Shown here piece by piece: positions 8,463 to 16,945 of a stretch of DNA of 64,000 bases. This DNA is from Actinoallomurus sp050942425 (GTDB lineage Bacteria; Actinomycetota; Actinomycetes; Streptosporangiales; Streptosporangiaceae), in assembly GCF_050942425.1 (NCBI RefSeq), contig NZ_CP192063.1, forward strand, positions 9,920,001-9,984,000, read 5' to 3'. The number at the start of each line of letters is the position of its first letter. The first letter of the stretch is position 1. The notes beneath the pieces were generated by a model. That model was not told where the DNA came from, made no database searches, and saw only the letters and a program-made list of their open reading frames with translations. The translations under genes were made by a program, and so were the position numbers.

Positions 8463-9275
8463 ATGGCGGAACGACTGCCCATCAGCACCCCGCACTGCAC
8501 GGTCGAGCGCGACGGACACGTCGTGACCGTGACCATGAACCGGCCCGAGGCCCGCAACGCCCTCAGCACCGACATGCTCGTCGGCATGGCCGACGCGTGG
8601 GCCTACGTCTCCGATACCCCGGAGGTCCGGGTCGCGATCCTCACCGGCGCCGAGGGCCAGTTCTGCGCCGGCGCGGACCTGAAGGCCATGGGCCGGCCGT
8701 CGGAGGACGAGCGGGTACGGCAGCGCGCCACCGAGATCGAGAACTTCCACTGGAAGGGCCTGCTGCGCGACTCCCAGCCGAAGAAGCCGCTGATCAGCGC
8801 GATCGAGGGGTACGCCGTGGCCGGCGGCACCGAACTGCTCGTCGGCACCGACATCCGCGTCGTCGCCGAGGGCGCCACGCTGGGGCTGTACGAGGCGAAG
8901 CGCGGCCTGTTCCCGATGGGCGGCAGCGCCATCCGGCTTCCCCGCCAGATCCCGTACGCGTTCGCGATGGACATCCTGCTCACCGGCCGGTCCGTCAGTC
9001 CGGAGGAGGCACTGCGGATGGGCCTGATCAACCGCATCGTCCCGGACGGCCAGGCGTTGAAGACCGCCCGCGAGATCGCCGACGAGATCGCGTCCTGCGG
9101 CCCCCTCGCCGTCCGGGCGATCCTGGAGACCTACCGTAAGACCCAGCATCTGCCGGAGGACGAGGCCCTGGCGGTCTCCGACGAGCTCGGCTGGCCGGTG
9201 ATCGGCTCGAACGACGCCAAGGAAGGCGCCCGAGCGTTCAAGGAGAAGCGTCCCGCCGTCTTCAAGGGCGAGTAA
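8463..9275 (+). CDS. Enoyl-CoA hydratase/isomerase (EchA19-like)
   Basis: A 270-residue crotonase-family enzyme hydrating an enoyl-CoA. The oxyanion-hole segment AGADLKAMG (about residue 67), the block GYAVAGGTELLVGTD and the second catalytic glutamate in LYEAKRGLFPMGG are all present. ATG at 8463 follows GGGAGGACGGCA. It is transcribed away from the FadD/Ltp operon over a shared operator region, so beta-oxidation of the same side chain is the likely job. Mycobacterial steroid clusters carry an equivalent EchA19 gene. Confidence 0.87.
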   Translation: MAERLPISTPHCTVERDGHVVTVTMNRPEARNALSTDMLVGMADAWAYVSDTPEVRVAILTGAEGQFCAGADLKAMGRPSEDERVRQRATEIENFHWKGLLRDSQPKKPLISAIEGYAVAGGTELLVGTDIRVVAEGATLGLYEAKRGLFPMGGSAIRLPRQIPYAFAMDILLTGRSVSPEEALRMGLINRIVPDGQALKTAREIADEIASCGPLAVRAILETYRKTQHLPEDEALAVSDELGWPVIGSNDAKEGARAFKEKRPAVFKGE

Positions 9276-9352
9276 CCGGGGTTCAACATGCGGGACGCCG
9301 GAGCGCCGTGCGATCATCGCGTGCCGTAATTGATGATCATGCGGGGGTGGCG

Positions 9353-10738
9353 GTGTCGACCGATCTCTACGGCGTCCGGGTGCTGGGCGTCTCGCCGGAC
9401 CGGCTCGGTATCCGCTTCCGGATCTTCATGGTCTACTACGACGTGCAGAGCCGGACCCACCCGCCGGTTCCGGACGACCCCAGCTTCTTCTTCACGCTGC
9501 TGTGGCAGGGGGCGGCCGGGTATCACGGCCGCCCTGAGCGGGGGCCGCTGTACGACCTGGTGACCGCCGAGCAGTGCGGGGACGGCGAGTGGGTCGATGC
9601 CAACACGCGCCGGTTCGTGGCGACCGTCGAACGCCTCTCCAGCCGCAACCATCCAGTGAGCCCCTCGCACTGGGACCGGCTGCACGACTTCTACTACGAG
9701 CGTGACGGGCACTGGAAGGACGAGGACCTCCTCGTCCAGTTCGACTACGCCGTGCGGGTCACCGATGGGCGCTGGACCGAACCCTTTCGCGCTGGTGACG
9801 CCTGGGGCACGGCGTCGTTTCCGTACAACGCCGACATCTGGACGGCCGACGACGCGCCGCACCTTCCGGACCTGGCGCGTCCGGCTGTGACGCTCGCCCC
9901 CTTCCCCGCCGAAGCCGGTGACCACGACTACGTCGACGATCTGAAGTTCTCCGACGACGGCAGGTACCTGGCCGCCGTCGCCGACTGGAGCGGGACGCTC
10001 TGGGTCTACGACACCCGCGACTGGAGCGAACGCGCTCGCGGCGATGTAGGGGACATCATCGTCCCGAGGATCATGTGGGTGCCGGGAAGCCATGTCGTCA
10101 CGGTCAAGAGCTACGGCGAGAACCCCGACGAGGACGATCGGGAACAGTGGGCCTTCGACGTCGACGCGCTCACCGAGGTGGACGTCCCGTTCGAGGAAGG
10201 CCGACTCAGGTCGAGCACCGGCCGTTACCGAGTCGGCTGCTACGACTTCGCCGGTGTGGACTTCCACGAGACGGACCGGTCACCTCGGGGGAACCTCCAG
10301 CTCAGCGGAGGCTCCGATCCGATTCAATGCCTGGCGTTCGCGACGGACGAGTCGCGGCTCTTCCTCGGTGCCCAACAGAACCTCTACATCGTCGATCCGG
10401 CTACGCGCACCGAAGTGGACAAGGTCGAGAACGCCTCGGCACGGCTGTTCGAACTCGACTCCAGTCCGGATGGCGCGTATGTCGCGGTCGCGAGCGAGTC
10501 CCGTAAGCAGGAATACCTGCGTCGGCCCTCCAGGGGACTAGAGCTGTGCGTCTGGCGGACGGCCGACAAAAAGATCATCCAAGGGGCCCAGCTCGACGGT
10601 TTCGTCCACGCCCTGGCCTGGTCGCCGGACGGCCGCCGAGTGGCGGTGGCCGTGAACCCCTTCGCCGAGGACGGCACCATCGACCACGGCAGCTCCTCCA
10701 AGATCATGGTGTTCTCCGTCGGAATCGCCGTCGGCTAG
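9353..10738 (+). CDS. Hypothetical protein with C-terminal beta-propeller-like repeats
   Basis: About 461 residues, soluble, with no signal peptide. The N-terminal 180 residues are Trp/Asp-rich and unrecognised. The rest contains repeated WD40/YncE-like strands such as KFSDDGRYLAAVADWSGTLW, CLAFATDESRLFLG and LAWSPDGRRVAVAV, suggesting a partial beta-propeller. GTG at 9353 is chosen over GTG 9308 because it follows a G-rich stretch. It stands alone between the hydratase and the lipoprotein gene. Function unknown. Confidence 0.7.
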   Translation: MSTDLYGVRVLGVSPDRLGIRFRIFMVYYDVQSRTHPPVPDDPSFFFTLLWQGAAGYHGRPERGPLYDLVTAEQCGDGEWVDANTRRFVATVERLSSRNHPVSPSHWDRLHDFYYERDGHWKDEDLLVQFDYAVRVTDGRWTEPFRAGDAWGTASFPYNADIWTADDAPHLPDLARPAVTLAPFPAEAGDHDYVDDLKFSDDGRYLAAVADWSGTLWVYDTRDWSERARGDVGDIIVPRIMWVPGSHVVTVKSYGENPDEDDREQWAFDVDALTEVDVPFEEGRLRSSTGRYRVGCYDFAGVDFHETDRSPRGNLQLSGGSDPIQCLAFATDESRLFLGAQQNLYIVDPATRTEVDKVENASARLFELDSSPDGAYVAVASESRKQEYLRRPSRGLELCVWRTADKKIIQGAQLDGFVHALAWSPDGRRVAVAVNPFAEDGTIDHGSSSKIMVFSVGIAVG

Positions 10739-10839
10739 CCGATCAGTCGTGAGCGCAACGAGGGAGTAGTACCGAGTAGCCGACCCTCCCACCGCTGAGA
10801 CGGAACCGTCCGACGCGCGCTCCCGTCACATCCTGCGAC

Positions 10840-10854
10840 TGATACGACGTATCA
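10840..10854. promoter_or_regulatory. Perfect inverted repeat before the OmpA-like gene
   Basis: TGATACG-A-CGTATCA has 7-base arms around a single base and ends 11 bases before the ATG at 10866. It is A+T-richer than its surroundings and well placed for a repressor. No candidate regulator is adjacent. Confidence 0.45.
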
Positions 10855-10865
10855 CCACAGATGGG

Positions 10866-12407
10866 ATGGCGATGGGCGGCTTCAACCGCAGTGTGGGGAC
10901 GGTCGCCGCGGCGGTGGCCGTGGCCGTCGTGGCGGCCGGCTGCAACGACGAGACCGGCGGCGGGACGCCGCCGGGGGCGAAGGCCACTCGGGCCTCGGGC
11001 CTGGCCGTGGCGCAGGCGGACGGCACGCCGCTGCGCACCCACTACATGTCGTGGCCCGGCAAGTCGTTCAAGGTCGACCTCATGGCCCTCGACCGCATCA
11101 CGCCGGCCCGTGTCGTCGCCCGCTTCCGCGTGACCGCGGGACCGGGGTCGGGAGTCGGGCCGACGGCGTGGGCCGCGCCGACGCATTCCGGGGACCACGC
11201 GCCGAGCGGAGCCCTCCTGCTCGACCTGGATCACGCGACCGAGCATCCGGTGCTGCGCACGCAGGCCGGCGGCTGTCTGTGCACGGAACTGACCGACGTC
11301 CAGGCCGGACGGCCCGTCGACGTGGACGCCGCCTTCGACGTCCCGCCGGGCAGCGGGACCGCGCTGACGGTGGTGTTCCCCAACACGCCGCCCTTCCTCC
11401 ACGTCCCCGTCACGGCGCACGCCCCGTACCTGCTCCACCAGCGGCAGGGCGGCACCGCCCTGAACCCGCTGACGACGCCCACCGCCGCCCCGGAGACCTA
11501 CCCCCTCATCAACACGGTCCGGCACGGCGACGAGACCGACGCGACCGGCGGCGGCAAGACGAGCATCCGCCTGTCCGCCGACGTCGTGTTCGCGACGAAC
11601 AAGGCGACGCTGACCGCGAAGGCCCGGACCCTGCTCAAGGGGGTCGCGGCCAAGATCGAGACGTCGCCGGGCAAGACCGTCGCGGTCGACGGCTACGCGG
11701 ACAACACCGGAACCGACGCGGTCAACCGCCCCCTCTCGCAGAAGCGCGCGGAGAACGTCCGGGCCGCACTGCGGAAACTCGTGAAACGCCAGGGCATCCA
11801 GTACTCCGCCACCGGCCACGGATCGGCCGACCCGATCGCGGACAACGGCAAGGCCGAGGGCCGCGCCCTGAACCGCCGGGTGAGCGTCACGTTCGCCGCG
11901 CAGGCAGAGCCGCGTCAGGACAACCGGCCGGTGCTCACCGCGAGCGCCGACCCGGCCGGGCAGCCCGACCCGCGACCGCTCGTCCTGGTACACGCGGCCA
12001 AGTCACCGATCCCGCTGCTGCCGTGGCCGAAGTCGATGACCTTCGCCGTCACCGGCCTCATCCGCGAGCCGAACGGCTTCGCGGTGCTCACCTGGACGCT
12101 CCACAACGTCAACAAGCACCCGATCCCGACCGCGTTCGCGACGAACCTGGCCGACATCTTCCGCAACCCCGGACCGGGCCGGATCACGCTCAACGCCGGC
12201 CCGTACGAGTACAAGAACGTCACGGACAGCAGGCAACAGGCGATCTTCCCCGGCTACTCCATCCGCCAGGGCGGCTTCACCGTACGCGGCCAGGGCACCC
12301 TCATCGGCTGGAACCTCTTCCGGCTCCCGCTGGGGTGGCGCAGCGCGACCGTGAGCGTCCCCGGCTTCCCGACACTGAACAACGTCCCGGTGCAACAGGC
12401 TCCGTAG
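10866..12407 (+). CDS. Lipoprotein with OmpA-type peptidoglycan-binding domain
   Basis: A 513-residue exported protein. The signal peptide ends in a lipobox-like VVAAGC, with Cys26 as the lipidation site. The OmpA/MotB domain spans about 230-345, with the start SADVVFATNKATL, the binding block DNTGTDAVNRPLSQKRAE and the tail EGRALNRRVSVTF; its Asp and Arg are the residues that bind diaminopimelate in this family. A C-terminal domain (about 375-510) resembles nothing I recognise. A wall-anchored surface lipoprotein is the likely product. A strong hairpin terminator follows 9 bases after the stop. Confidence 0.8.
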   Translation: MAMGGFNRSVGTVAAAVAVAVVAAGCNDETGGGTPPGAKATRASGLAVAQADGTPLRTHYMSWPGKSFKVDLMALDRITPARVVARFRVTAGPGSGVGPTAWAAPTHSGDHAPSGALLLDLDHATEHPVLRTQAGGCLCTELTDVQAGRPVDVDAAFDVPPGSGTALTVVFPNTPPFLHVPVTAHAPYLLHQRQGGTALNPLTTPTAAPETYPLINTVRHGDETDATGGGKTSIRLSADVVFATNKATLTAKARTLLKGVAAKIETSPGKTVAVDGYADNTGTDAVNRPLSQKRAENVRAALRKLVKRQGIQYSATGHGSADPIADNGKAEGRALNRRVSVTFAAQAEPRQDNRPVLTASADPAGQPDPRPLVLVHAAKSPIPLLPWPKSMTFAVTGLIREPNGFAVLTWTLHNVNKHPIPTAFATNLADIFRNPGPGRITLNAGPYEYKNVTDSRQQAIFPGYSIRQGGFTVRGQGTLIGWNLFRLPLGWRSATVSVPGFPTLNNVPVQQAP

Positions 12408-12415
12408 ACCACGAT

Positions 12416-12447
12416 CCCCGGCGCCCACCGCAGGGTGGGCGCCGGGG
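12416..12447 (+). terminator. Strong hairpin after the OmpA-like gene
   Basis: Perfect 14-base arms, CCCCGGCGCCCACC and GGTGGGCGCCGGGG, with a 4-base loop. There is no T-run, as is common for actinomycete terminators. Confidence 0.8.
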
Positions 12448-12489
12448 AATCGCCCCCGTTCGCCGGAGTCCGGTCGTCTCGACTAAGCT

Positions 12490-12511
12490 CCCGACCGTCT
12501 GGACGGTCGGG
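12490..12511. promoter_or_regulatory. Palindromic operator of the TetR-SMR pair
   Basis: Perfect inverted repeat with arms CCCGACCGTC and GACGGTCGGG separated by TG, 20 bases before the regulator's ATG. This is the size and position expected for a self-repressing TetR operator. Confidence 0.75.
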
Positions 12512-12531
12512 AATGGTCAGGGAGCGGAACG

Positions 12532-13062
12532 ATGCGGGATCGGATTCTGGACGCCGTCGAACGGATCCTCGTATCCGGCGGCGTGGACGCGGTACGGCTG
12601 GACGCCGTCGCGGCCGAGGCCGGAGTGAGCAAGGGCGGACTGCTGCATCACTTCCGGTCCAAACAGGCGTTGATCGAGGGCGTCCTCGAACGCCTGATGG
12701 ACCGGTTCGAGGCCGAGCTGCCACCGGCCGGGTCGCCACCCGGCGCGTTCACCCGCGCGTGGCTGGACGCCAGCATCCCCGACACCGACGTCCCCGCAGA
12801 GAGCGACGCCGACCGGGCGTCGGTGGCGCTGCTGGCCGGGCTGTCCGGAGGGCCGGAGGTGCTGGCCGCGCTGCGGCGGTACTACGAGACCTGGCAGCGC
12901 CGGATCGCCGACGACGGACTCGACCCGGCCACGGCCACCCTCGTCCGCCTCGCCGTCGACGGCTGGTGGATGGCGCGGCTGCTGAACCTGGCACCGCCCG
13001 CCGACGACCTCCACCGCGAGATCCGGGCCCGGCTGACGACGATGATCGAGGAGAGCGCGTGA
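12532..13062 (+). CDS. TetR-family regulator of an SMR efflux gene
   Basis: A 176-residue TetR protein. N-terminal helix-turn-helix: RILDAVERILVSGGVDAVRL then EAGVSKGGLLHHFRSKQAL. The C-terminal ligand domain is Trp-rich (YETWQRR, DGWWMARLL). Its TGA overlaps the ATG of the SMR gene (TGATG), so the two are co-translated. A perfect 22-base palindrome just upstream suggests autorepression relieved by a cationic drug, as is common for SMR-linked TetR proteins. The ligand is inferred. Confidence 0.88.
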   Translation: MRDRILDAVERILVSGGVDAVRLDAVAAEAGVSKGGLLHHFRSKQALIEGVLERLMDRFEAELPPAGSPPGAFTRAWLDASIPDTDVPAESDADRASVALLAGLSGGPEVLAALRRYYETWQRRIADDGLDPATATLVRLAVDGWWMARLLNLAPPADDLHREIRARLTTMIEESA

Positions 13063-13391
13063 TGCCGTACCTGCTGCTGGGAATCGCGATCGTCGCGGAG
13101 GTCGCCGCAACGCTGTCGCTGCGCGCCTCGGAAGGCTTCTCCCGCCTCGGGCCGTCGGCGATCGTGGTGGCCGGCTATCTCATCTCCTTCGTCGCGCTGG
13201 CCAAGGTACTGACCCGGCTGAACGTCGGCCCGGTGTACGCGATCTGGTCCGCACTGGGCACGGTCGGCGCGTTCGTCGGTGGCGTGCTGCTGTTCGACGA
13301 GCGGGTCCGCCCGGTCACCGTCATCGGAGCGGCGATCGTCATCGCCGGAGTCATCGTGATGAACCTCGGCGGCGGAGCGAGCCACGGATGA
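13062..13391 (+). CDS. Small multidrug resistance (SMR/EmrE-type) efflux protein
   Basis: 109 residues with four predicted membrane helices. The essential glutamate of helix 1 is present as Glu13 in AIVAEVAATLSL, and the helix 3 signature GPVYAIWSALGTVGAFVGG is intact. Such proteins act as antiparallel dimers exchanging protons for cationic hydrophobic compounds. Start and length match the family. It is the second gene of the TetR operon with a one-base overlap. Confidence 0.9.
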   Translation: MPYLLLGIAIVAEVAATLSLRASEGFSRLGPSAIVVAGYLISFVALAKVLTRLNVGPVYAIWSALGTVGAFVGGVLLFDERVRPVTVIGAAIVIAGVIVMNLGGGASHG

Positions 13392-13538
13392 AGCCCTCAT
13401 CGCCCTGATCCGCGGAACCATCGCCGCTCCGTAGGTGCCCAAACGATCTCCGAGGTGGTTCGGATCCGCCCGCGTGCTGGGCGAACGTCGCTCCGGCTAT
13501 CCGGACTCGTACGGCCAACTTCAAGATCGTTCGCCCCA

Positions 13539-13568
13539 GTGGCTCCCACCGTGGCTCCCGGGAGCCAC
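13539..13568. repeat. Repeated GTGGCTCCC and an 18-base perfect palindrome
   Basis: GTGGCTCCC occurs at 13539-13547 and again at 13551, where it forms the perfect palindrome GTGGCTCCCGGGAGCCAC (13551-13568). It lies 36 bases before the small hypothetical gene. The remaining bases of 13392-13538 show nothing recognisable. Confidence 0.5.
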
Positions 13569-13603
13569 GCGGTCTCCAGACCAGCAACCGTAGGCTACTC
13601 ACT

Positions 13604-13951
13604 ATGCACTCCACCCTCACGGAGCACGCTCGATGCCTCTACGGCGATGAGTATCGGCCCACTCCCGAGTGCGAACTTGAGCACGGTGAGCACTACTTCG
13701 TTGAGGAGCTAACCTTCGCCGACGCGGACTCCATTCTGGCCATGCTCAATGAACTGTCTCCGCATCTGGTAGATGGTCACCTTCCAGTATGGATTCGCAA
13801 CCTGGCATACCGACTTGTGCTCTTGCAGCGGCCTGACGAGCCAACCTTGATGCGTGAGGCGGCGGACAGTCTCTATCTGCATGGCCCGGACTGGGACGAC
13901 ATCGCTGCGGACCTCCGCCATAGAGCCGATGCGCTTGAAGCGGCGGCCTAG
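13604..13951 (+). CDS. Small hypothetical protein
   Basis: 115 residues, acidic and helical, with no membrane segment: MHSTLTEHARCLYGDEYRPT, later LVDGHLPVWIRNLAYRLVLLQ and EAADSLYLHGPDWDDIAADL. Codon use is less G+C-biased than in neighbours, which hints at acquisition. No family recognised. It stands alone, downstream of the GTGGCTCCC palindrome. Confidence 0.55.
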   Translation: MHSTLTEHARCLYGDEYRPTPECELEHGEHYFVEELTFADADSILAMLNELSPHLVDGHLPVWIRNLAYRLVLLQRPDEPTLMREAADSLYLHGPDWDDIAADLRHRADALEAAA

Positions 13952-14158
13952 ACTCCTGACTTCCTGCCGCCAACCAGTCCGCGCGCGCCTGCGTCATCGC
14001 GACAACAGGGTTCTCGTCATCAGCCGTCGCCGAACGCATCAACAGCGTCCTCCGACGCTATGGCAAGCGGCCGACCTGGCGACTTCGAAACGGCGATGGT
14101 GGCGTTCATTCGCCAGGTCACGTGATCACCACTGGCGATTACATAAAGTGACCGTTTA

Positions 14159-14230
14159 ATGGCTTTTCTTGGAGGGACAACCTCGTCGAAACGGTTCTCG
14201 GGGGCCTTCTGGAGGAGGCAGCACAGATGA
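14159..14230 (+). CDS. Possible 23-residue leader peptide
   Basis: An ATG at 14159 opens a 23-codon frame (MAFLGGTTSSKRFSG...) whose TGA overlaps the ATG of the membrane protein at 14227. The overlap would allow coupling. There is no clear ribosome site of its own, so this may be chance. The rest of 13952-14158 shows no supported gene. Confidence 0.25.
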   Translation: MAFLGGTTSSKRFSGAFWRRQHR

Positions 14231-14610
14231 CCACGCAGATATGGCGGCGTCGGCGGCGGCAGGCGGCGGAGGCCACCGCTCCGGCGGTGAGCGACACTCG
14301 GCCCCGACGCTGGAACATCACGCGAGTCCGGCGGTTGCAGCGGCATGACGGGCTCAGTGCATTCGTGTGGCTGGTGGCGTGGATGGTCACGCTCGTCCTG
14401 CTCTTCGGCATCGCGCTCACGTGGGGCGGTGCCAACCCGCACAACAACATCGTCCACGCGGTGCTGCGGGTCGACACCTGGCTGGCGACCCCGTTCCACG
14501 ACGTGTTCCGCAACGCGGACGCTCGTAAGGAGCTGACGGAGAACTGGTTGTTCGCCGCCGGTGTCTACCTCGTCGTCGGCCGCGTCCTCGCCTGGCTCCT
14601 CCGCTGGTGA
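14227..14610 (+). CDS. Small membrane protein, two transmembrane segments
   Basis: 127 residues. A basic N-terminus (RRRRRQAA) is followed by membrane segments at about 45-66 (FVWLVAWMVTLVLLFGIALT) and about 108-125 (FAAGVYLVVGRVLAWLL), with a loop carrying FHDVFRNADARKELTENW. A strong GGAGGAGG precedes the ATG by 8 bases. Function unknown. Confidence 0.7.
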   Translation: MTTQIWRRRRRQAAEATAPAVSDTRPRRWNITRVRRLQRHDGLSAFVWLVAWMVTLVLLFGIALTWGGANPHNNIVHAVLRVDTWLATPFHDVFRNADARKELTENWLFAAGVYLVVGRVLAWLLRW

Positions 14611-14664
14611 CCCCTCAGCACGGAATCTGACGGATCTGTGTCAGCTTCGGCCAAAATCACTGGC

Positions 14665-14698
14665 TTGCGGTGATCCGACGCTGTTAGCTTCCCGGCCA
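14665..14698 (+). promoter_or_regulatory. Promoter of adenosine deaminase, probably giving a leaderless transcript
   Basis: TAGCTT at 14685-14690 fits an actinobacterial -10 and lies 7 bases before the ATG at 14698, so transcription would begin at or next to the start codon. TTGCGG (14665) is a weak, close-spaced -35. No Shine-Dalgarno is present. The same TGTTAGCTT-CC block recurs before the LAL gene. Confidence 0.5.
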
Positions 14699-15711
14699 TG
14701 ACCGTCACAGATGACTTCATCAACGCGTTGCCCAAGGTCGAACTTCACGTTCATCTGGTCGGTTCCGCGTCCGTGCCCACGGTGCTCGAGCTGGCCCGGC
14801 GGCACACCGGCCACCAGGTGCCGACCGACGAGGCGGCCCTGCGGGAGTTCTACGAGTTCCGCGACTTTCCGCACTTCGCCGAGGTCTACTTCGCGGTCAA
14901 CGGCCTCGTACGGGAGCCGGAGGACGTCGCGACGCTGGTCACCGGTGTCGCGCGGGACCTGGCGGCGCAGAACGTCCGCTACGTGGAGCTGACCGTCACG
15001 CCGTACTCCCACGTGTCGGTCGGCATGACGATGCCGGCGGTGACCGAGGCCCTGGACATCGCCGCCCGGGAGGCCGCGGACCAGATTGAGGTCGCCTATG
15101 TCTTCGACATCCCCGGCGAGTTCGGCGGCGACGCGGACCGCGCCACCCTCGACCACGCGCTGAACCACCCGCCGGAGAACCTGGTCGGCTTCGGCATCGG
15201 CGGCATCGAGCAGGACCGCCTCTCACACGAGGCGGAGATCCGGGAGGCGTTCCGGGGCGCGGTCGCCGCGGGGTTGCACAGCGTGCCGCACGCCGGGGAG
15301 ATGACCGGGCCGGAGACGATCTGGGAGGCGATCCGGGAGCTGAAGGCGGAGCGGATCGGGCATGGGATCAGCTGCCTCGACGACCCGGAGCTCGTCCAGT
15401 ACCTGCGGGAGACGCAGCTGCCGCTGGAGGTGTGCCCGACCTCGAACGTCTGCACCAAGCAGGTGCCGGACATCGCCGCGCACCCGCTCCCCCGGATGCT
15501 CGCCGAGGGCCTGTACGTGACGCTGAACAGCGACGACCCGCCGATGTTCGGCACGACGCTGACCAACGAGTACCGCGTCGCGGCTCGGGACCTGGGGCTC
15601 GGCCGCAAGGAGCTCGCCGACCTGGCCCGCAACGGCGTCCGCGCCTCCTTCCTGGGCGAGGACCGCAAGCAGGCGATCCTCGCCGAGATCGACGCGGTCG
15701 AGCCGGCCTGA
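14698..15711 (+). CDS. add: Adenosine deaminase family protein
   Basis: A 337-residue metal-dependent deaminase converting (deoxy)adenosine to inosine. The metal-binding start PKVELHVHLVGSA, the PHAGE block with catalytic Glu, ERIGHG, LEVCPTSN and the metal-binding LNSDDPPMFGT are all intact. The glycine after HL is shifted by Val (HLVGS versus the usual HLDGS), a substitution also seen in related deaminases, so the exact substrate could differ. The gene is monocistronic with a probable leaderless start and a hairpin terminator after it. Confidence 0.85.
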   Translation: MTVTDDFINALPKVELHVHLVGSASVPTVLELARRHTGHQVPTDEAALREFYEFRDFPHFAEVYFAVNGLVREPEDVATLVTGVARDLAAQNVRYVELTVTPYSHVSVGMTMPAVTEALDIAAREAADQIEVAYVFDIPGEFGGDADRATLDHALNHPPENLVGFGIGGIEQDRLSHEAEIREAFRGAVAAGLHSVPHAGEMTGPETIWEAIRELKAERIGHGISCLDDPELVQYLRETQLPLEVCPTSNVCTKQVPDIAAHPLPRMLAEGLYVTLNSDDPPMFGTTLTNEYRVAARDLGLGRKELADLARNGVRASFLGEDRKQAILAEIDAVEPA

Positions 15712-15752
15712 GCCCCACGCCCGCCTGAGCCCCACGCCGGCCTGAGCCCCCC
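15706..15752 (+). repeat. 17-base tandem repeat over the add stop codon
   Basis: Nearly three copies of GCCTGAGCCCCACGCC(C/G), the first containing the add stop codon, so the TGA is repeated three times. Confidence 0.7.
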
Positions 15753-15763
15753 ACGGCACCTCC

Positions 15764-15795
15764 GGCGCGCGGACGGCCGGACCCGTCCGCGCGCC
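15764..15795. terminator. Bidirectional terminator between convergent genes
   Basis: Perfect 13-base arms GGCGCGCGGACGG and CCGTCCGCGCGCC with a 6-base loop, between the add stop and the nitronate monooxygenase stop. Confidence 0.82.
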
Positions 15796-15801
15796 AAAGG
15801 C

Positions 15802-16926
15802 TCAGGACTCCGTCAAAGTGTTCAGGCGTTCCATCGTCTCGACGTACTCCTCGATGAGGTCGTAGATGACCTGGGAGGCGGTCTTGACCTGGTTCATCGA
15901 GCCGACGATCTGGCCGACGGGGAAGGTGGTCAGCTCGCCCGCGCCGGCGCGGTTGATCCGGCGGAGGGCGTCGGAGATGAGCATGAACTGCATGGGCATC
16001 GGCAGGGTGCCGGGCGACTCGGGGGACTCCCACGCGTCGGTCCAGGCGGTCTTGAGCATCCGGGCGGGCTTGCCGGTCCAGGACCGGGAGCGCACGGTGT
16101 CGCGGGACGTCGCGGCGAGGAGTCTGTCGCGGGAGGCCTCGGGGGTGTCGGCCTCCTCGACGGTGAGCCAGATCGAGCCGGTCCACGCGCCGTCGGCGCC
16201 GAGCGCGAGCCCGGCGGCGAGCTGACGGCCGCGGCCGATGCCGCCTGCGGCGAGCACCATGGTCTCCGGGCCGACCGCGTCGACGACCTCGGGGATGAGG
16301 ACCATCGTGGAGACGTCGCCGGTGTGACCGCCGGCCTCGGTGCCCTGGGCGACGATGATGTCGACGCCGACCTCGACCTGCTTGCGGGCGTGGCGGGCGT
16401 TGCTGGCCAGGCCCGCGACCTTCACGCCGTGCTGGTGCGCCTGCTCGACGACGTCCGCCGGGGGCGGGCCGAGCGCGTTGGCCAGGAGGGCGATGGGGTG
16501 CTTGAGCGCCACCTCGACCTGGGGGCGCGCGGTGGCGTCGGTCCAGCCGAGGAGGTAGTGGCCGGCGCCCTCCTCGGTGAGCGGGTCGACGCCGTGCCGC
16601 TCCAGCAGGTCGTTGACGAACTTCCGATGACCCTCGGGGATCATGGCCTGCAGCTTGCCGAGCAGCTCACCGGCGTCGCCGAGGTCCGCGCCTTCGTACT
16701 TGGCGGGCATGACGACATCGACACCGTACGGCTTGCCGCCGACGTGGTCGTCGATCCAGTTGAGCTCGGTCTCCAGCTGTTCGGGCGTGAAGTAGAGCGC
16801 GCCGAGGACGCCCATGCCGCCGGCGCGACTGACCGCGGCGACGACGTCGCGGCAGTGGCTGAAAGCGAAGATCGGATACTCGATGCCGAAGAGTTCCGTT
16901 ACCCGTGTTCGCACAGTCACGACCAT
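15802..16926 (-). CDS. Nitronate monooxygenase-family flavoprotein (Rv3553-like)
   Basis: A 374-residue FMN TIM-barrel protein of the 2-nitropropane dioxygenase family. Seen: EYPIFAFSHCRDVVAAVSRAGG near the start, the FMN segments AQGTEAGGHTGD and LAAGGIGRGRQLAAGLALGADG. It fits the branch found in the KstR regulon of mycobacteria (Rv3553), whose role in sterol breakdown is not settled. The ATG at 16926 is preferred because the longer frame would begin inside the operator at 16946-16959. The operator makes it part of the same regulon as the cluster at 2-9 kb. Confidence 0.82.
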   Translation of the reverse strand: MVVTVRTRVTELFGIEYPIFAFSHCRDVVAAVSRAGGMGVLGALYFTPEQLETELNWIDDHVGGKPYGVDVVMPAKYEGADLGDAGELLGKLQAMIPEGHRKFVNDLLERHGVDPLTEEGAGHYLLGWTDATARPQVEVALKHPIALLANALGPPPADVVEQAHQHGVKVAGLASNARHARKQVEVGVDIIVAQGTEAGGHTGDVSTMVLIPEVVDAVGPETMVLAAGGIGRGRQLAAGLALGADGAWTGSIWLTVEEADTPEASRDRLLAATSRDTVRSRSWTGKPARMLKTAWTDAWESPESPGTLPMPMQFMLISDALRRINRAGAGELTTFPVGQIVGSMNQVKTASQVIYDLIEEYVETMERLNTLTES

Positions 16927-16945
16927 AAGAGCCGATCCACAAAAC

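Noticed and set aside
13952..14158. Two coding-like frames between the small hypothetical and membrane protein genes
   Set aside because: Neither has a start with a ribosome site nor a recognisable family, and they overlap each other.
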